Below are positions 1 through 9,027 of a stretch of DNA of 64,000 nucleotides, in pieces. How positions within the stretch are numbered: position 1 is the stretch's first letter; the number at the start of each line of letters is the position of its first letter. The DNA comes from Colwellia marinimaniae (lineage in GTDB: Bacteria > Pseudomonadota > Gammaproteobacteria > Enterobacterales > Alteromonadaceae). A model generated the notes under the pieces. The model saw only the letters and a program-made list of their open reading frames with translations. It searched no databases and was not told where the DNA came from. Position numbers and translations under genes: made by a program. Location: positions 150,000-213,999 of the forward strand of contig NZ_BDQM01000004.1 of the NCBI RefSeq assembly GCF_002207865.1, read 5' to 3'.

Positions 1-228
1 TGGCTCACTCGTAAAGCCCCCTTTGGTCAAGCAAGTCTTATTGATGCAGAAATGGCGGTCGATTTTCAAAAAGAAACCACCAGTAATGATATTGTCACTG
101 TTATTGCGACAAAACCGCTCACCGGTGATGAAACCTGGCATAAAATGGCGCCAGGGCAATGGCAGTTATTTCGCTTGGGAGAGTTGGTTACGGGTGGTCT
201 TGCTAGTACAGATAACGAAAACGCTTAG
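1..228 (+). CDS. yafJ: Class II glutamine amidotransferase, YafJ type (C-terminal part)
   Basis: The reading frame is open from the first base and ends in TAG at 226-228, giving the last 75 residues of a protein that starts outside the window. The stretch WLTRKAPFG, then TSNDIVTVIATKPLTG and ETWHKMAPGQW, follows the end of E. coli YafJ (ITRRAPFG, TPNDVVTVIATQPLTG, ETWQKIMPGEW) almost residue for residue. YafJ is a cytoplasmic protein with an Ntn-type glutamine amidotransferase fold and no settled substrate. The catalytic N-terminal Cys lies outside the window. The tail extends about ten residues past the E. coli end. The 193 bases downstream show no clear terminator. Confidence 0.8.
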   Translation, partial: WLTRKAPFGQASLIDAEMAVDFQKETTSNDIVTVIATKPLTGDETWHKMAPGQWQLFRLGELVTGGLASTDNENA

Positions 229-421
229 GGGCTTTAATGTCCCTAAATGGCCGCATATCTTAAATTATCGCTCACTTGTGCGGGTTAAAATACTCCATGT
301 CAGCGTTGCTCTCAATCCCAATAGCTCGCTATTGCTCAATCGAGCGTCTTGCCCTGATTTATTTTTCCTGTGCACAACAAGACCAAAAACTTAATAAAAG
401 AGGTATAAGTGTCTTATTAGG

Positions 422-1327
422 TTAACTAATATCATAAAAACTCCAAGCAATAAAGCGACTTATCTTTTGCCCTTGAGCCATTTTAATCACTTTGATTTGT
501 TTTACTTGCGCTTTTTTTAAATAGAATTTTAGTTTTGACAGGTGCTCTTTTTTCGAGACTAAACAGGTAAACCAAAGTACCTGTTGCTGATAATTCTTAC
601 TTTCCTTAATCATTTTATCAATAAAGGCTAATTCACCACCTGGACACCATAGTTCAGCTTTTTGTCCGCCAAAATTTAGTTTTTCTGTTTGCTTTTTCGA
701 GGGGGTGCTAGCTTTATTCAAATTTTGCCATTTTCGCCTAGTGCCTTGACTTGCCTCTGCTAAAGAACGATGAAATGGCGGGTTACATAGGGTTAGATGA
801 TAAAATTCATCTTCAGCGATAATACCATTAAAGATATGATTGCTATTGGGTTGTAAACGACAGCTAATCGCTTGGTTGAGTGTTTTATCAGCTGATATTA
901 TCTGTTTTGCCACCTTGATTGAAATGGGGTCAATATCAGAGGCGACAAAATGCCAGCCGTATGCTCTTTGCCCTAAAATAGGGTAAATGCAACTGGCTCC
1001 TGTGCCTATATCGAGCACTTTAACGGGTTTCTTCGCAACTAACCGTGTTGTTGCCGTTGCCGTGAGTAAGTCATGGAGATGGTGAATATAGTCAACTCTT
1101 CCCGGGACAGCGGGACATAGGTAACCATCAGGTATATCCCAGAAGCTGATATGATAGTCACTTTTTAATAAAGCGGCATTAAGTACTTTAATTGCCAATG
1201 GATTAGCAAAATCGATGGTATCTTGGTTATTATATTTATTTTTTATAATAAAAGGTGATAATTCAGGATGTTTTTTAACTAAAACCGTAAAGTTATAACC
1301 TTGTTTATGGCGATTGTTTTTATGCAA
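422..1327 (-). CDS. rlmF: 23S rRNA (adenine(1618)-N(6))-methyltransferase RlmF
   Basis: RlmF uses S-adenosylmethionine to methylate N6 of A1618 in 23S rRNA. The 301-residue product opens with NRHKQGYNF, followed by TIDFANPLA, WDIPDGYLCPAVPGR and DYIHHLHDLL, the family signature. A Rossmann SAM site follows (VLDIGTGASCIYP, about residues 105-117), then the N6-adenine catalytic motif NPPF near residue 180. The start is TTG: the frame has a stop four codons upstream and no earlier ATG or GTG, and homologues begin at LHxxNRH. I see no good Shine-Dalgarno, so translation may be weak. It stands alone, 44 bases downstream of the next minus-strand gene. Confidence 0.9.
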   Translation of the reverse strand: MHKNNRHKQGYNFTVLVKKHPELSPFIIKNKYNNQDTIDFANPLAIKVLNAALLKSDYHISFWDIPDGYLCPAVPGRVDYIHHLHDLLTATATTRLVAKKPVKVLDIGTGASCIYPILGQRAYGWHFVASDIDPISIKVAKQIISADKTLNQAISCRLQPNSNHIFNGIIAEDEFYHLTLCNPPFHRSLAEASQGTRRKWQNLNKASTPSKKQTEKLNFGGQKAELWCPGGELAFIDKMIKESKNYQQQVLWFTCLVSKKEHLSKLKFYLKKAQVKQIKVIKMAQGQKISRFIAWSFYDIS

Positions 1328-1371
1328 AGTAGGACCGTTAGAATAAAAAGTTGATTTGAATAGCGGATTGC

Positions 1372-1854
1372 TTAAGAATTGTTTGGTTTTTGGCCAACTT
1401 TAAAATAGCCATTACTGGTAAATTGCACCACTTGTTGACGTTTTTTACCCAGCAAAATAGGGCCATCATCCATAAACAAAAAGTTTTTCCAACAACGTTT
1501 GAATATTAACCAATTTGTCTCTATGACATTATCTCGGGAATTACAGTAGTAGACCACGGTATTTTGATCCCAGTCTAGATGTTGGTCGATTAACTCAGGT
1601 AGTGCGGCTTCATTGCTGTCCCATAGCCCCTCCCACTTTCCTTGCTCTAACCAGTTGCTATTATCTGAGGGCCAATCGCCTTTTTTGAAAAAGTCTGGGT
1701 GATCTACTTGGCGAGAAATAAAGGTGTCCCATACTATATTGGCACGTTCGATACTCAGAGGTTTTATTTTTGCTAGATCCGATTCAGCAATAGGTAAACT
1801 CTTATGCTTGAAAATCCAAGCATTTTTTAAACTTTCTAGTGGCAGGTAATTCAT
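1372..1854 (-). CDS. DUF2947 family protein
   Basis: This 160-residue soluble protein has no signal peptide or membrane segment. It carries the pattern I associate with DUF2947 proteins of Vibrio and Shewanella: MNYLPLE at the start, LIFKRCWKNFLFMDDGPIL near the C-terminus, and many Trp and Asp residues. The family has no known function. I place the start at ATG 1854; an in-frame TTG two codons upstream (1860) is the alternative. It lies just upstream of rlmF on the same strand and may be cotranscribed with it. The family assignment comes from memory of the pattern only. Confidence 0.65.
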   Translation of the reverse strand: MNYLPLESLKNAWIFKHKSLPIAESDLAKIKPLSIERANIVWDTFISRQVDHPDFFKKGDWPSDNSNWLEQGKWEGLWDSNEAALPELIDQHLDWDQNTVVYYCNSRDNVIETNWLIFKRCWKNFLFMDDGPILLGKKRQQVVQFTSNGYFKVGQKPNNS

Positions 1855-1860
1855 TAACAA

Positions 1861-2166
1861 TACTCAAAAAGGGAAACAAGGTAATTATACCCAGCAATAG
1901 CGAAATAAAAAAGCGCTAGATAAAGTAACATATTGTCAGGTGTCTCAATGGCCGAATAATAGTCATGGTCTAGGGTACATTAACGCTTGCGCGAGGGGAT
2001 GCTGAGGCAAATGTGTAGCGTTTATCACTTTTCTAATATGCAGATAAGAATTTAGCCTAAATAACAACTTGCTAGCTGCAAAATAACCCGTTGATGTTGT
2101 AACTGGCCATTTTGTCGCTACTGATACCTTAAAAGTAAAAAGCAGCTGAAATTTACTTTACTGGTT
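1861..2166. other. Intergenic region with a weak terminator-like hairpin
   Basis: No convincing gene is present. Read on the minus strand, AAAGTAAA (2159-2152) and TTTACTTT (2139-2132) can pair over a 12-base loop with a T-rich end, which could terminate the small membrane protein gene that ends at 2167. Nothing else stands out. Confidence 0.3.
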
Positions 2167-2520
2167 TTATTCGCTGATATTATCTGCTTTGCTTTTTTTT
2201 GCAATTCGATAGGCGTCAAAAGCGGAAAGTCCCCAGATAGCTAGCATTACATAACCTACAGTTGTTAGCTGAGGATTTTCTAATACGCCTTGCTCAATCA
2301 ATGCTTGTCGGATTGCAGCAACATCAAGAGAAACGTCCCCTCGCATAATACTGTCAATGACTTGTTGACTCTTAGTCAACATCTCATTGACAAAACCCAA
2401 TAGTAGGTAGGCAAAGCTAGCGATAAACCCTAAGGCTATTGCATATTTTTTTAATAGTAAATGTCCAACGCCCGGGAATATAAGTAATGATAATAAGGTA
2501 ACTTTAATTGTTTTTTTCAT
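2167..2520 (-). CDS. Small membrane protein of unknown function
   Basis: The product has 117 residues. Two hydrophobic stretches near the N-terminus (about residues 7-17 and 27-45) and one near the C-terminus (about 85-99) suggest an inner-membrane protein. The early FPGVGHLLLKKY segment resembles the 'PG.GH.y..k' turn seen in several small bacterial membrane families. The central loop (residues 46-84) is polar and probably soluble. The ATG start at 2518-2520 is unambiguous. It is monocistronic and I cannot assign a function. Confidence 0.6.
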   Translation of the reverse strand: MKKTIKVTLLSLLIFPGVGHLLLKKYAIALGFIASFAYLLLGFVNEMLTKSQQVIDSIMRGDVSLDVAAIRQALIEQGVLENPQLTTVGYVMLAIWGLSAFDAYRIAKKSKADNISE

Positions 2521-2914
2521 GTGTAAACTGTAAATAAGACAAGTGAGGTACTTGGCATCTTATCCTGATAAGTCAAGTTAGGCTAATACAAAATAATAGC
2601 CGCTACGTTAACAAAGAGAGAAAATTTGTCAGGTAAAAGGCTATTTTTGGCACAATAATCAAACGATTGTTTTAATTGCTATAAAAATGTATACTTAAAA
2701 CCATTAAAATATTCGTCTAAACAATTTAAATAATTTTAATAAACTCAGATGCTTGCGATGTGAATTAAAGCCATTGCTACTGGGCATCTTAGTGTCATGT
2801 TGAAGTGGTTTTAGTGTAGCAATACAAATGTTAAATCAAAGTAACATAAAATTAACGCTTGTTTAATTTATGTTCAAATGGTATTAATTATGAAAATAAA
2901 AATAAGGAGCGGTT
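2521..2914. other. Intergenic region between divergent genes
   Basis: This very AT-rich spacer separates the small membrane protein gene from the Sel1 protein gene and must hold promoters for both. I see no operator palindrome, RNA-like structure or short gene. A clear Shine-Dalgarno (AAGGAG, 2903-2908) precedes the ATG at 2915. Confidence 0.4.
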
Positions 2915-3985
2915 ATGCCACAAGCAGCAGTTCGCCAATATGAGGAAGATGGAGCTTTGCCCGAAGCAGAAGTTGAGCAACAGGCTGTATCAGAAGCAGA
3001 ATCTGAAGAAACATTAGCTAGTGCCGATACTCCAAGCGCAGAAGATAAACAAGATGAATCCTATTACCATTATACTTTAGATACTAAGGATCCCGATCCT
3101 TGGCTGACCAAGCATAGAAGTAAAATAATCGCTGTGGTTGTTTTTGCTGCAGTTGCGCTAGCGGTTAGTATTTTTTATAAAAACTACCAATTAAGCGAGC
3201 AAACAAAAGCTATTGTCGCTGCGCCTCAATTGAATGATATTTATTATATCGATTTCCGAGTCATTGAAGATAACCTTCGCCCCGCGGAGAAATTTCGTAT
3301 GGCAAAAGTTAAAGATATTACCGGCGATGTAGTCACGCTTAACTTTAGTAGCTTTTTTTATCCACAAGAGCATGAGTTGAATGAAACAATACGTTATGCG
3401 CTACTGAGGTCCGAAAGTTTTTTCCAAGAAAAACGTCATAATTATAATGCTGAAGAATTACAAGGAATGATCACTTCAGGTGCTATCCTTTTGGCTCGTC
3501 GCCCAGAAAATAATATACTTGACGGTAATGTAGTTGTCCCAGATTCACATTTTGAATCGACTTCGGTATTCATTCCAGGTAAAAAAGAAAACTTTATTGG
3601 CTTAGAGTATTTAAAGTTTGCTGAAAGCGGTAGTGAATCAGCACTAGCAATAGCATTAGTGAAGGTTCAAGAGTCTGCAGATCTTGGCTTTGCTCAAGGT
3701 CAAGTCAATCTTGCTCAAATGTACCTTACCGGCACAGCGGTACGGAAAAGTTTACCTGCAGCGCTGGTTTGGTTTAAAAAAGCCTCTTTGCAGGCCTATA
3801 AGCCAGCAATATTTAAATATGCCATCGTTTGTCAACAAGTTAAAAGTTGTGCTATAGCCGATTTTTACCAAGAGCTAGTTAAAGCGGGAGTGAATATTGA
3901 CTTTACTAAACAAGTCGATATTAGAGCGACAACAAAGGCTTATGCTAAAGCATTAGAATATGCTCGAGGTAAGAAAGCGTATTAA
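2915..3985 (+). CDS. Sel1-repeat, single-pass membrane protein
   Basis: The protein has 356 residues. The first 65 are acidic (Glu, Asp, Ala) and probably disordered and cytoplasmic. A single membrane segment follows at about residues 69-88 (IIAVVVFAAVALAVSIFYKN), so the rest should face the periplasm. One clear Sel1-like repeat lies near the C-terminus at about residues 250-295, with ADLGFAQGQVNLAQMYLTG and AALVWFKKAS. Such repeats usually mediate protein-protein contacts. The start is fixed by AAGGAG six bases before ATG. No specific role can be read from the neighbours. Confidence 0.7.
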   Translation: MPQAAVRQYEEDGALPEAEVEQQAVSEAESEETLASADTPSAEDKQDESYYHYTLDTKDPDPWLTKHRSKIIAVVVFAAVALAVSIFYKNYQLSEQTKAIVAAPQLNDIYYIDFRVIEDNLRPAEKFRMAKVKDITGDVVTLNFSSFFYPQEHELNETIRYALLRSESFFQEKRHNYNAEELQGMITSGAILLARRPENNILDGNVVVPDSHFESTSVFIPGKKENFIGLEYLKFAESGSESALAIALVKVQESADLGFAQGQVNLAQMYLTGTAVRKSLPAALVWFKKASLQAYKPAIFKYAIVCQQVKSCAIADFYQELVKAGVNIDFTKQVDIRATTKAYAKALEYARGKKAY

Positions 3986-3994
3986 ATACCCGTT

Positions 3995-4024
3995 AAAGGC
4001 TTAAAGTTTTTTTAAGCCTTTTTA
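3995..4024 (+). terminator. Intrinsic terminator after the Sel1-repeat gene
   Basis: AAAGGCTTAAA (3995-4005) pairs with TTTAAGCCTTT (4011-4021) over a short T-rich loop and runs into a T tract. It lies between convergent genes and could also help end dinG transcription. Confidence 0.75.
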
Positions 4025-4071
4025 TGGTGTACAGAACAGTTTATTAAAGCAACAGTTAAAATTAGCTTAAA

Positions 4072-6210
4072 TTATTTTTCATACACTCGGCTAAAAGGCG
4101 GCAAAGAGTCGAGTATTTGCTTACCATAGCGTTTGGTTACTACACGTTTATCCAATAAGGTTATAATACCTTTATCCCTTTCATTCCGTAATAAACGACC
4201 ACAAGCTTGTACCAATTTTTTCGCTGTATCAGGTACAGATAAGGTCATAAACGGGTTACCACCTTTAGCGGTGACATATTCAGCTTGAGCTTGTTCAACT
4301 GGCGAAGTTGGCACCGAAAACGGCAGTTTGGTGATAATTAAGTTAGTAAGGTAGTTTCCAGGTAAATCTAGCCCCTCTGAAAAGCTTTGTGTACCAAAAA
4401 TAATACTTTCTTTGTTATTATCGCAACGTTTTTTATGCTCTGTTATTATTTGTTGTCGCGATAATTCGCCTTGCACCATGATTTCAATATCACTTTCATC
4501 CCTGAGTGCTTGTGCGACCTTATTCATTTGCCAATAGGAAGAGAATAGCACCAAGCTGGCACTTCCTTGGGCAAGGTATTTTGGTAATTTAGCAATTAAT
4601 TCATCAGTGAACTCTTGTGCGCTGGCTTCATTTTCCATATTAGCTATAACTAATTTCGCGTTATGCTGGTAATCAAAAGGGGAGTCAACGTATTGATATT
4701 GACTGCCATCATTATTTTTTAAACCCACCTGAAAGCGAAAGTGGTCGAAGGAATTTAAGGCCCGTAAGGTTGCTGAGCATAATACGGCACCTTCACATTT
4801 GCTCCACAGCATATCTTCTAAGGTAAAACCTACTTCGATAGGGGATGCGCTTAATAGGTAATCATGACGCTTAGAGGTCAGTTTCTGTAACCAACGAGCC
4901 ATAGGGGCTGCTTTTTCACTATCAGTTTTAGCATACATAAACCATAGGGCTTGTAAATTGTCTAAACGTTGCAACATAAAGCCAGCTTCAGCCAGTAATG
5001 GCTCGGCTAAATACAGTTGGGTATCGCCATCTTTTACCGATTCAATAAGTCCGTTATAGAGTTTATTTAAATGGGCTAATGATTTTTTACTTAAGCCTTG
5101 TAAATCTTCAGCCCAGGTTTTTAATGTTGGTGGGATGATGCCATTTTCAAATCGATACACTTGTTCATCATGTTGAGATTTCTTAGTAAATTTATTGTTC
5201 TGGGATAATGAATCATTTTCTTGAAAATAAGTATTGGCATTAGCGTCAATGAAATTAACTACTTTTTGCATTTCCATGAGTAAATCTTGGCAGTCATCGC
5301 CTAATTTAGTTGCCGGAGAAATAGCACTTTTTGACTTAATCAATTTAGCCATTTTATCGCCAGTTTCTCCGAGTTTAGTTAACCACTCAATTGAGCCTTT
5401 TAGGCTAATACTGGCACTGGAAAAATCACGGGTTACCTTGGCTAGGTGGTGCGCTTCGTCAATGATATAATAGGTATCTTCTGGTGATGACAGTATTCTA
5501 CCGCCACCGAGCTCAAGATCGGCTAATAATAAACTATGATTGATAACTAAAACATGAGCTTGGTCCATCGTTTCACGTGCTTTGTGAAAAGGACAGTGAC
5601 TATGCTCAGCTAAATGTTTTAAACAGCTATGTTTATCACTTTGTACCTGCTGCCAAATATGTTGAGGTAGCTGGGTTTTCCAAGAGTCAATATCGCCTAA
5701 CCAGGAGCCATCAACAAGGGCCTTGTGCATGGCATTGAGTGTGCGAACATCTTTTGCATCGGGCTTTTCTGCAAAAGTAAAACCAACTTGAGCGGCTTCA
5801 TTATCTGAGCCAGTGGTCACCGCTTGGCTTAATTTTTGTCGACAGACATAGCGTTGTCTGCCCTTGACTAAAGTAAATTCAAAATTTAAGCCCGAGTGTT
5901 TTTTAAAAAAAGGCAGATCTTTGTCGACTAATTGTTCTTGTAAGGCGACAGTGGCCGTTGAAATACAAACCTTTTTATCTCGATCAAGCGCTAGGGGAAT
6001 TGCGCCTAGGCAATAAGCGAGGGATTTTCCTGTACCTGTGCCAGCTTCAATAGTAATTATCTTTCTATCTTTACTGTATTCACCTGCTAGAGTTTTAGCT
6101 ATTTCGGCAATCAGTAAAGTTTGTTGTTTACGAGGATTAAAGTGAGGTAAGTTCTCGCCGATGGCTTTATAGGCCTGACGAATAGCTTGTTTTAACTTAT
6201 CAGATAACAT
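4072..6210 (-). CDS. dinG: ATP-dependent DNA helicase DinG
   Basis: DinG is an XPD-like 5'-3' superfamily 2 helicase that unwinds R-loops and damaged or forked DNA. The 712-residue length fits E. coli DinG (716). Visible motifs are Walker A AGTGTGKS (residues 56-63), DEAHH (251-255), FGTQSFSEGLDLPG near residue 600 and the final QACGRLLRNERD helicase motif. The Fe-S region has Cys123 (RYVCRQK), Cys196 and Cys206, but the Cys expected between the last two is absent: the run LKHLAEHSH holds only histidines. A LexA box at 6250-6265 lies 40 bases upstream of the start, as expected for an SOS gene, and is shared with polB. Confidence 0.92.
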   Translation of the reverse strand: MLSDKLKQAIRQAYKAIGENLPHFNPRKQQTLLIAEIAKTLAGEYSKDRKIITIEAGTGTGKSLAYCLGAIPLALDRDKKVCISTATVALQEQLVDKDLPFFKKHSGLNFEFTLVKGRQRYVCRQKLSQAVTTGSDNEAAQVGFTFAEKPDAKDVRTLNAMHKALVDGSWLGDIDSWKTQLPQHIWQQVQSDKHSCLKHLAEHSHCPFHKARETMDQAHVLVINHSLLLADLELGGGRILSSPEDTYYIIDEAHHLAKVTRDFSSASISLKGSIEWLTKLGETGDKMAKLIKSKSAISPATKLGDDCQDLLMEMQKVVNFIDANANTYFQENDSLSQNNKFTKKSQHDEQVYRFENGIIPPTLKTWAEDLQGLSKKSLAHLNKLYNGLIESVKDGDTQLYLAEPLLAEAGFMLQRLDNLQALWFMYAKTDSEKAAPMARWLQKLTSKRHDYLLSASPIEVGFTLEDMLWSKCEGAVLCSATLRALNSFDHFRFQVGLKNNDGSQYQYVDSPFDYQHNAKLVIANMENEASAQEFTDELIAKLPKYLAQGSASLVLFSSYWQMNKVAQALRDESDIEIMVQGELSRQQIITEHKKRCDNNKESIIFGTQSFSEGLDLPGNYLTNLIITKLPFSVPTSPVEQAQAEYVTAKGGNPFMTLSVPDTAKKLVQACGRLLRNERDKGIITLLDKRVVTKRYGKQILDSLPPFSRVYEK

Positions 6211-6249
6211 TGTTACTAGTTTCCAAAAAACAGGATATCGGTTACACTG

Positions 6250-6265
6250 CTGTATATATTAACAG
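6250..6265. promoter_or_regulatory. LexA (SOS) box between dinG and polB
   Basis: CTGTATATATTAACAG matches the gammaproteobacterial LexA consensus CTG-N10-CAG with an alternating TA core, differing from the ideal CTGTATATATATACAG at only two positions. It sits 40 bases from the dinG ATG and 35 bases from the polB ATG. Both genes belong to the SOS regulon in E. coli. Confidence 0.85.
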
Positions 6266-6299
6266 GTTTAAGCGCTTCACACGAAAAAAACACCATAAA

Positions 6300-8849
6300 A
6301 TGGCAACTTTTAACAACATCAATATCAATAGCGGCTTTCTACTTACCCGCCAAGTGCAAGATAGCGCCAGTGGTTTGCAAGTTACCCTTTGGCTGAAAAG
6401 TAGCTCTGGCCCAGTTAAACTGCAAATAAAGCATGAACTCGCTGTTTTTTTTGTTGAACATCATCAATTAGAGATTGCTCAAGGTATATTGACTGCCCAA
6501 GATATTCCTTTAGCAAAATCTCAACAATTATCATTAAAAACCTTTGCTCAGCAAAAGGTTGCTGCCCTGTATTTTAACTCTATGCGCAGTTTTTACCGTG
6601 CTAGAGAGGCCTTAAAAGCTAAACAAATAAAATGTTATGAAGATGATATTCGCCCCGACGACAGATTCTTAATGGAGCGCCATATTACTGCAGATATTAC
6701 TTATGTAAGTGATGTTATGACTAAAGGGCTAGGTGATTATATTGATGGTAAGCCAAGTAATGACAGCGATAAAGCTTCTCAGGGTTACCAATTAATAACA
6801 CAAGCTAGGTGTAAGCGCGCTACAGCACAAAGTGACATTAGCCTTACTATGCTCTCTATAGATATCGAATGCTCTATGCAAGGGCAGCTATACTCCATTG
6901 GTTTGTACGCCTGTAATACTAATACCTCGGCTAGTAAAGATGAATTTAAACGGGTCTTAATGATTGGTGAGCCACAAGCAACGAGCGAAAATTATATTCA
7001 ATGGCTAAAAGATGAAAAACAGCTATTGCAGCAATTTATTGTGGCAGTGAATGGATTTGATGCCGATATTCTTATTGGTTGGAACGTCATCAATTTTGAT
7101 TTTATCTTATTACAAAAACGTTGTGACTTATATGGTATTGAGTTTGCTATTGGCCGTGATGGTAGTAGTCCTAATTGGCGTAAAAATGCCAATAACCCTG
7201 AGCAAAATTTTATTGAAATAGCAGGTCGTGTTGTCCTTGATGGTATCGATTTGTTGAAAAGTGCTACTTATAGTTTTGCTAGTTTTTCACTTGATAATGT
7301 CGCCCATAAGCTACTTGGCTTGGGCAAAAAGGTGGTTGATGTTGATAATAGAGTAGAAGAGATCACCGACAATTTTAACCATAACAAACCAGCACTGGCC
7401 GCTTATAACTTAGAAGATTGCCGCTTAGTTTGGCTTATTTTTGAAAAAACTCAGTTACTGGCTTTTGCCCAGCTAAGGGCGCAACTTACGGGTTTAGCCA
7501 TTGATAGAATAGGTGGCTCTGTGGCGGCATTTACCAATCTATACTTACCTAAGTTGCATCGCAGTGGGTATATCGCCCCTAATATGGGGGATGGTGACTC
7601 TGGTCTAGTATCTCCTGGTGGCTATGTTATGGATTCAATACCGGGCCTGTATGAAAATGTTTTGGTACTGGATTTCAAGTCGTTATATCCCTCTATAATA
7701 CGTACCTTTAAAATTGATCCCATGGGCTTAATTGAAGGTCTTGAAGAGGTTCGTGCGCTGAAGTCAGTGAAAGACAAGGACGGGCATTGGCATCAAGATA
7801 ACCGTCTTCGTGTTATCAAGGGCTTTGATGGCGCTTATTTTTCCAGAGACGCGCACTTTTTACCTGATATCATCGAGACCCTTTGGTTAGAGCGAGATAA
7901 AGCTAAATTACAAAAAAATGCCGCTTTATCACAAGCCATTAAAATTATTATGAACAGTTTTTATGGTGTTTTAGGCTCTAGCGGGTGTCGGTTTTTTGAT
8001 CCTCGACTTTCGGGCTCTATTACCAAACGAAGCCATGAAATCTTAAAGAAAACCAGTCGTTGGATCACCGCAAAAGGCCATAAAGTCATCTACGGTGATA
8101 CCGACTCCCTTTTTGTTTATATCGGTGCCGATAAATCAAAGCAACAGGCAACGAAAATAGGCCTTGAGTTACAAAAATTTATTAATGATAAATGGCAATA
8201 TACCCTGCAACAAGAATTTAAAATCACTAGCCAATTAGAAATCGAATTTGAAACCCATTTCACTCAATTTTTAATGCCTAAAATACGTGGCTTTAATACC
8301 GGTAAAAACGCCGGTAAAAATACCGGCAAAGGTCAAAATGATATTGGTACTAAAAAGCGTTATGCCGGTATTGCTAATGGTGTGATGATCTTTAAAGGCT
8401 TGGAAACAGTGAGAAGTGATTGGACCGAGTTAAGCAAAGACTTCCAACAAGAGCTTTATCGGTTAGTGTTTAACGATGAGCCCATTGATGAATATATTAA
8501 AATGATAGTGGCTAATTTGAAGCATGGCCATTATGACAATAAATTGATTTATCAGAAAAAAATTCGACGAAAGCTCAGTGATTACGTTAATACACCGCCT
8601 CATATTAAAGCGGCACTGATTGCCAATAAAAAGTTAACAGCGCAGGGTAAAGAGCAACAATATAAACATAGGAGTACCATTAGGTATGTAATTACTCTAG
8701 AGGGGGTCCAGCCCTTAGAGTTTAACGACAGTAAACTTGATTATGATTTTTATGTGGAGAAACAACTTAAGCCAATAGCAGATGATATTTTACCCTTTAT
8801 TGGCCGAGACTTTGAGTCGATTGCTGGTGACCAGTTGGGTCTTTTTTGA
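6300..8849 (+). CDS. polB: DNA polymerase II (family B)
   Basis: Pol II is the SOS-induced family B polymerase used for replication restart and translesion synthesis. The order is canonical: exonuclease motif I SIDIECS (about residues 187-193), motif II NVINFDF, motif III YNLEDC, then polymerase motif A DFKSLYPSII (about 458), motif B KIIMNSFYGVLG and motif C YGDTDSLFV (about 598-606). The start is ATG 6300, because SGFLLTRQ just after it aligns with the E. coli N-terminus (AGFILTRH). A longer frame from TTG 6210 would have to translate through the LexA box. At 849 residues it is longer than E. coli Pol II (783); part of this is a Gly-Lys-Asn repeat near residues 665-680. Confidence 0.93.
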   Translation: MATFNNININSGFLLTRQVQDSASGLQVTLWLKSSSGPVKLQIKHELAVFFVEHHQLEIAQGILTAQDIPLAKSQQLSLKTFAQQKVAALYFNSMRSFYRAREALKAKQIKCYEDDIRPDDRFLMERHITADITYVSDVMTKGLGDYIDGKPSNDSDKASQGYQLITQARCKRATAQSDISLTMLSIDIECSMQGQLYSIGLYACNTNTSASKDEFKRVLMIGEPQATSENYIQWLKDEKQLLQQFIVAVNGFDADILIGWNVINFDFILLQKRCDLYGIEFAIGRDGSSPNWRKNANNPEQNFIEIAGRVVLDGIDLLKSATYSFASFSLDNVAHKLLGLGKKVVDVDNRVEEITDNFNHNKPALAAYNLEDCRLVWLIFEKTQLLAFAQLRAQLTGLAIDRIGGSVAAFTNLYLPKLHRSGYIAPNMGDGDSGLVSPGGYVMDSIPGLYENVLVLDFKSLYPSIIRTFKIDPMGLIEGLEEVRALKSVKDKDGHWHQDNRLRVIKGFDGAYFSRDAHFLPDIIETLWLERDKAKLQKNAALSQAIKIIMNSFYGVLGSSGCRFFDPRLSGSITKRSHEILKKTSRWITAKGHKVIYGDTDSLFVYIGADKSKQQATKIGLELQKFINDKWQYTLQQEFKITSQLEIEFETHFTQFLMPKIRGFNTGKNAGKNTGKGQNDIGTKKRYAGIANGVMIFKGLETVRSDWTELSKDFQQELYRLVFNDEPIDEYIKMIVANLKHGHYDNKLIYQKKIRRKLSDYVNTPPHIKAALIANKKLTAQGKEQQYKHRSTIRYVITLEGVQPLEFNDSKLDYDFYVEKQLKPIADDILPFIGRDFESIAGDQLGLF

Positions 8850-8963
8850 CGATTATTTAATGGCTGCTATGTTTTTTTATTTTAATTACATTTATTTTCA
8901 ATTTATATTAACAATTTCTAGTCAGTAAGCTTTAATCAGGTTATAAATGCTTTATCATTATTT

Positions 8964-8979
8964 AGATGGCTAGATAGCT
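8964..8979 (+). promoter_or_regulatory. Candidate MetJ operator upstream of metC
   Basis: Two abutting 8-mers, AGATGGCT and AGATAGCT, resemble tandem met boxes (consensus AGACGTCT, matching 6 and 5 of 8). They lie 49 bases before the metC start. MetJ control of metC is established in enterobacteria. The match is imperfect. Confidence 0.4.
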
Positions 8980-9027
8980 GGAATAAATTTTTATGCGCTT
9001 AGCTAAGCCCCTTTGATGGAAGTTGAT

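Noticed and set aside
23..394. 123-codon plus-strand frame at the window edge
   Set aside because: It is out of frame with the recognised YafJ tail (1-228) and its sequence is Arg/Leu-rich without any family pattern.
6210..6299. N-terminal extension of polB from TTG 6210
   Set aside because: It would overlap the dinG start and translate through the LexA box; homologues start at the ATG at 6300.
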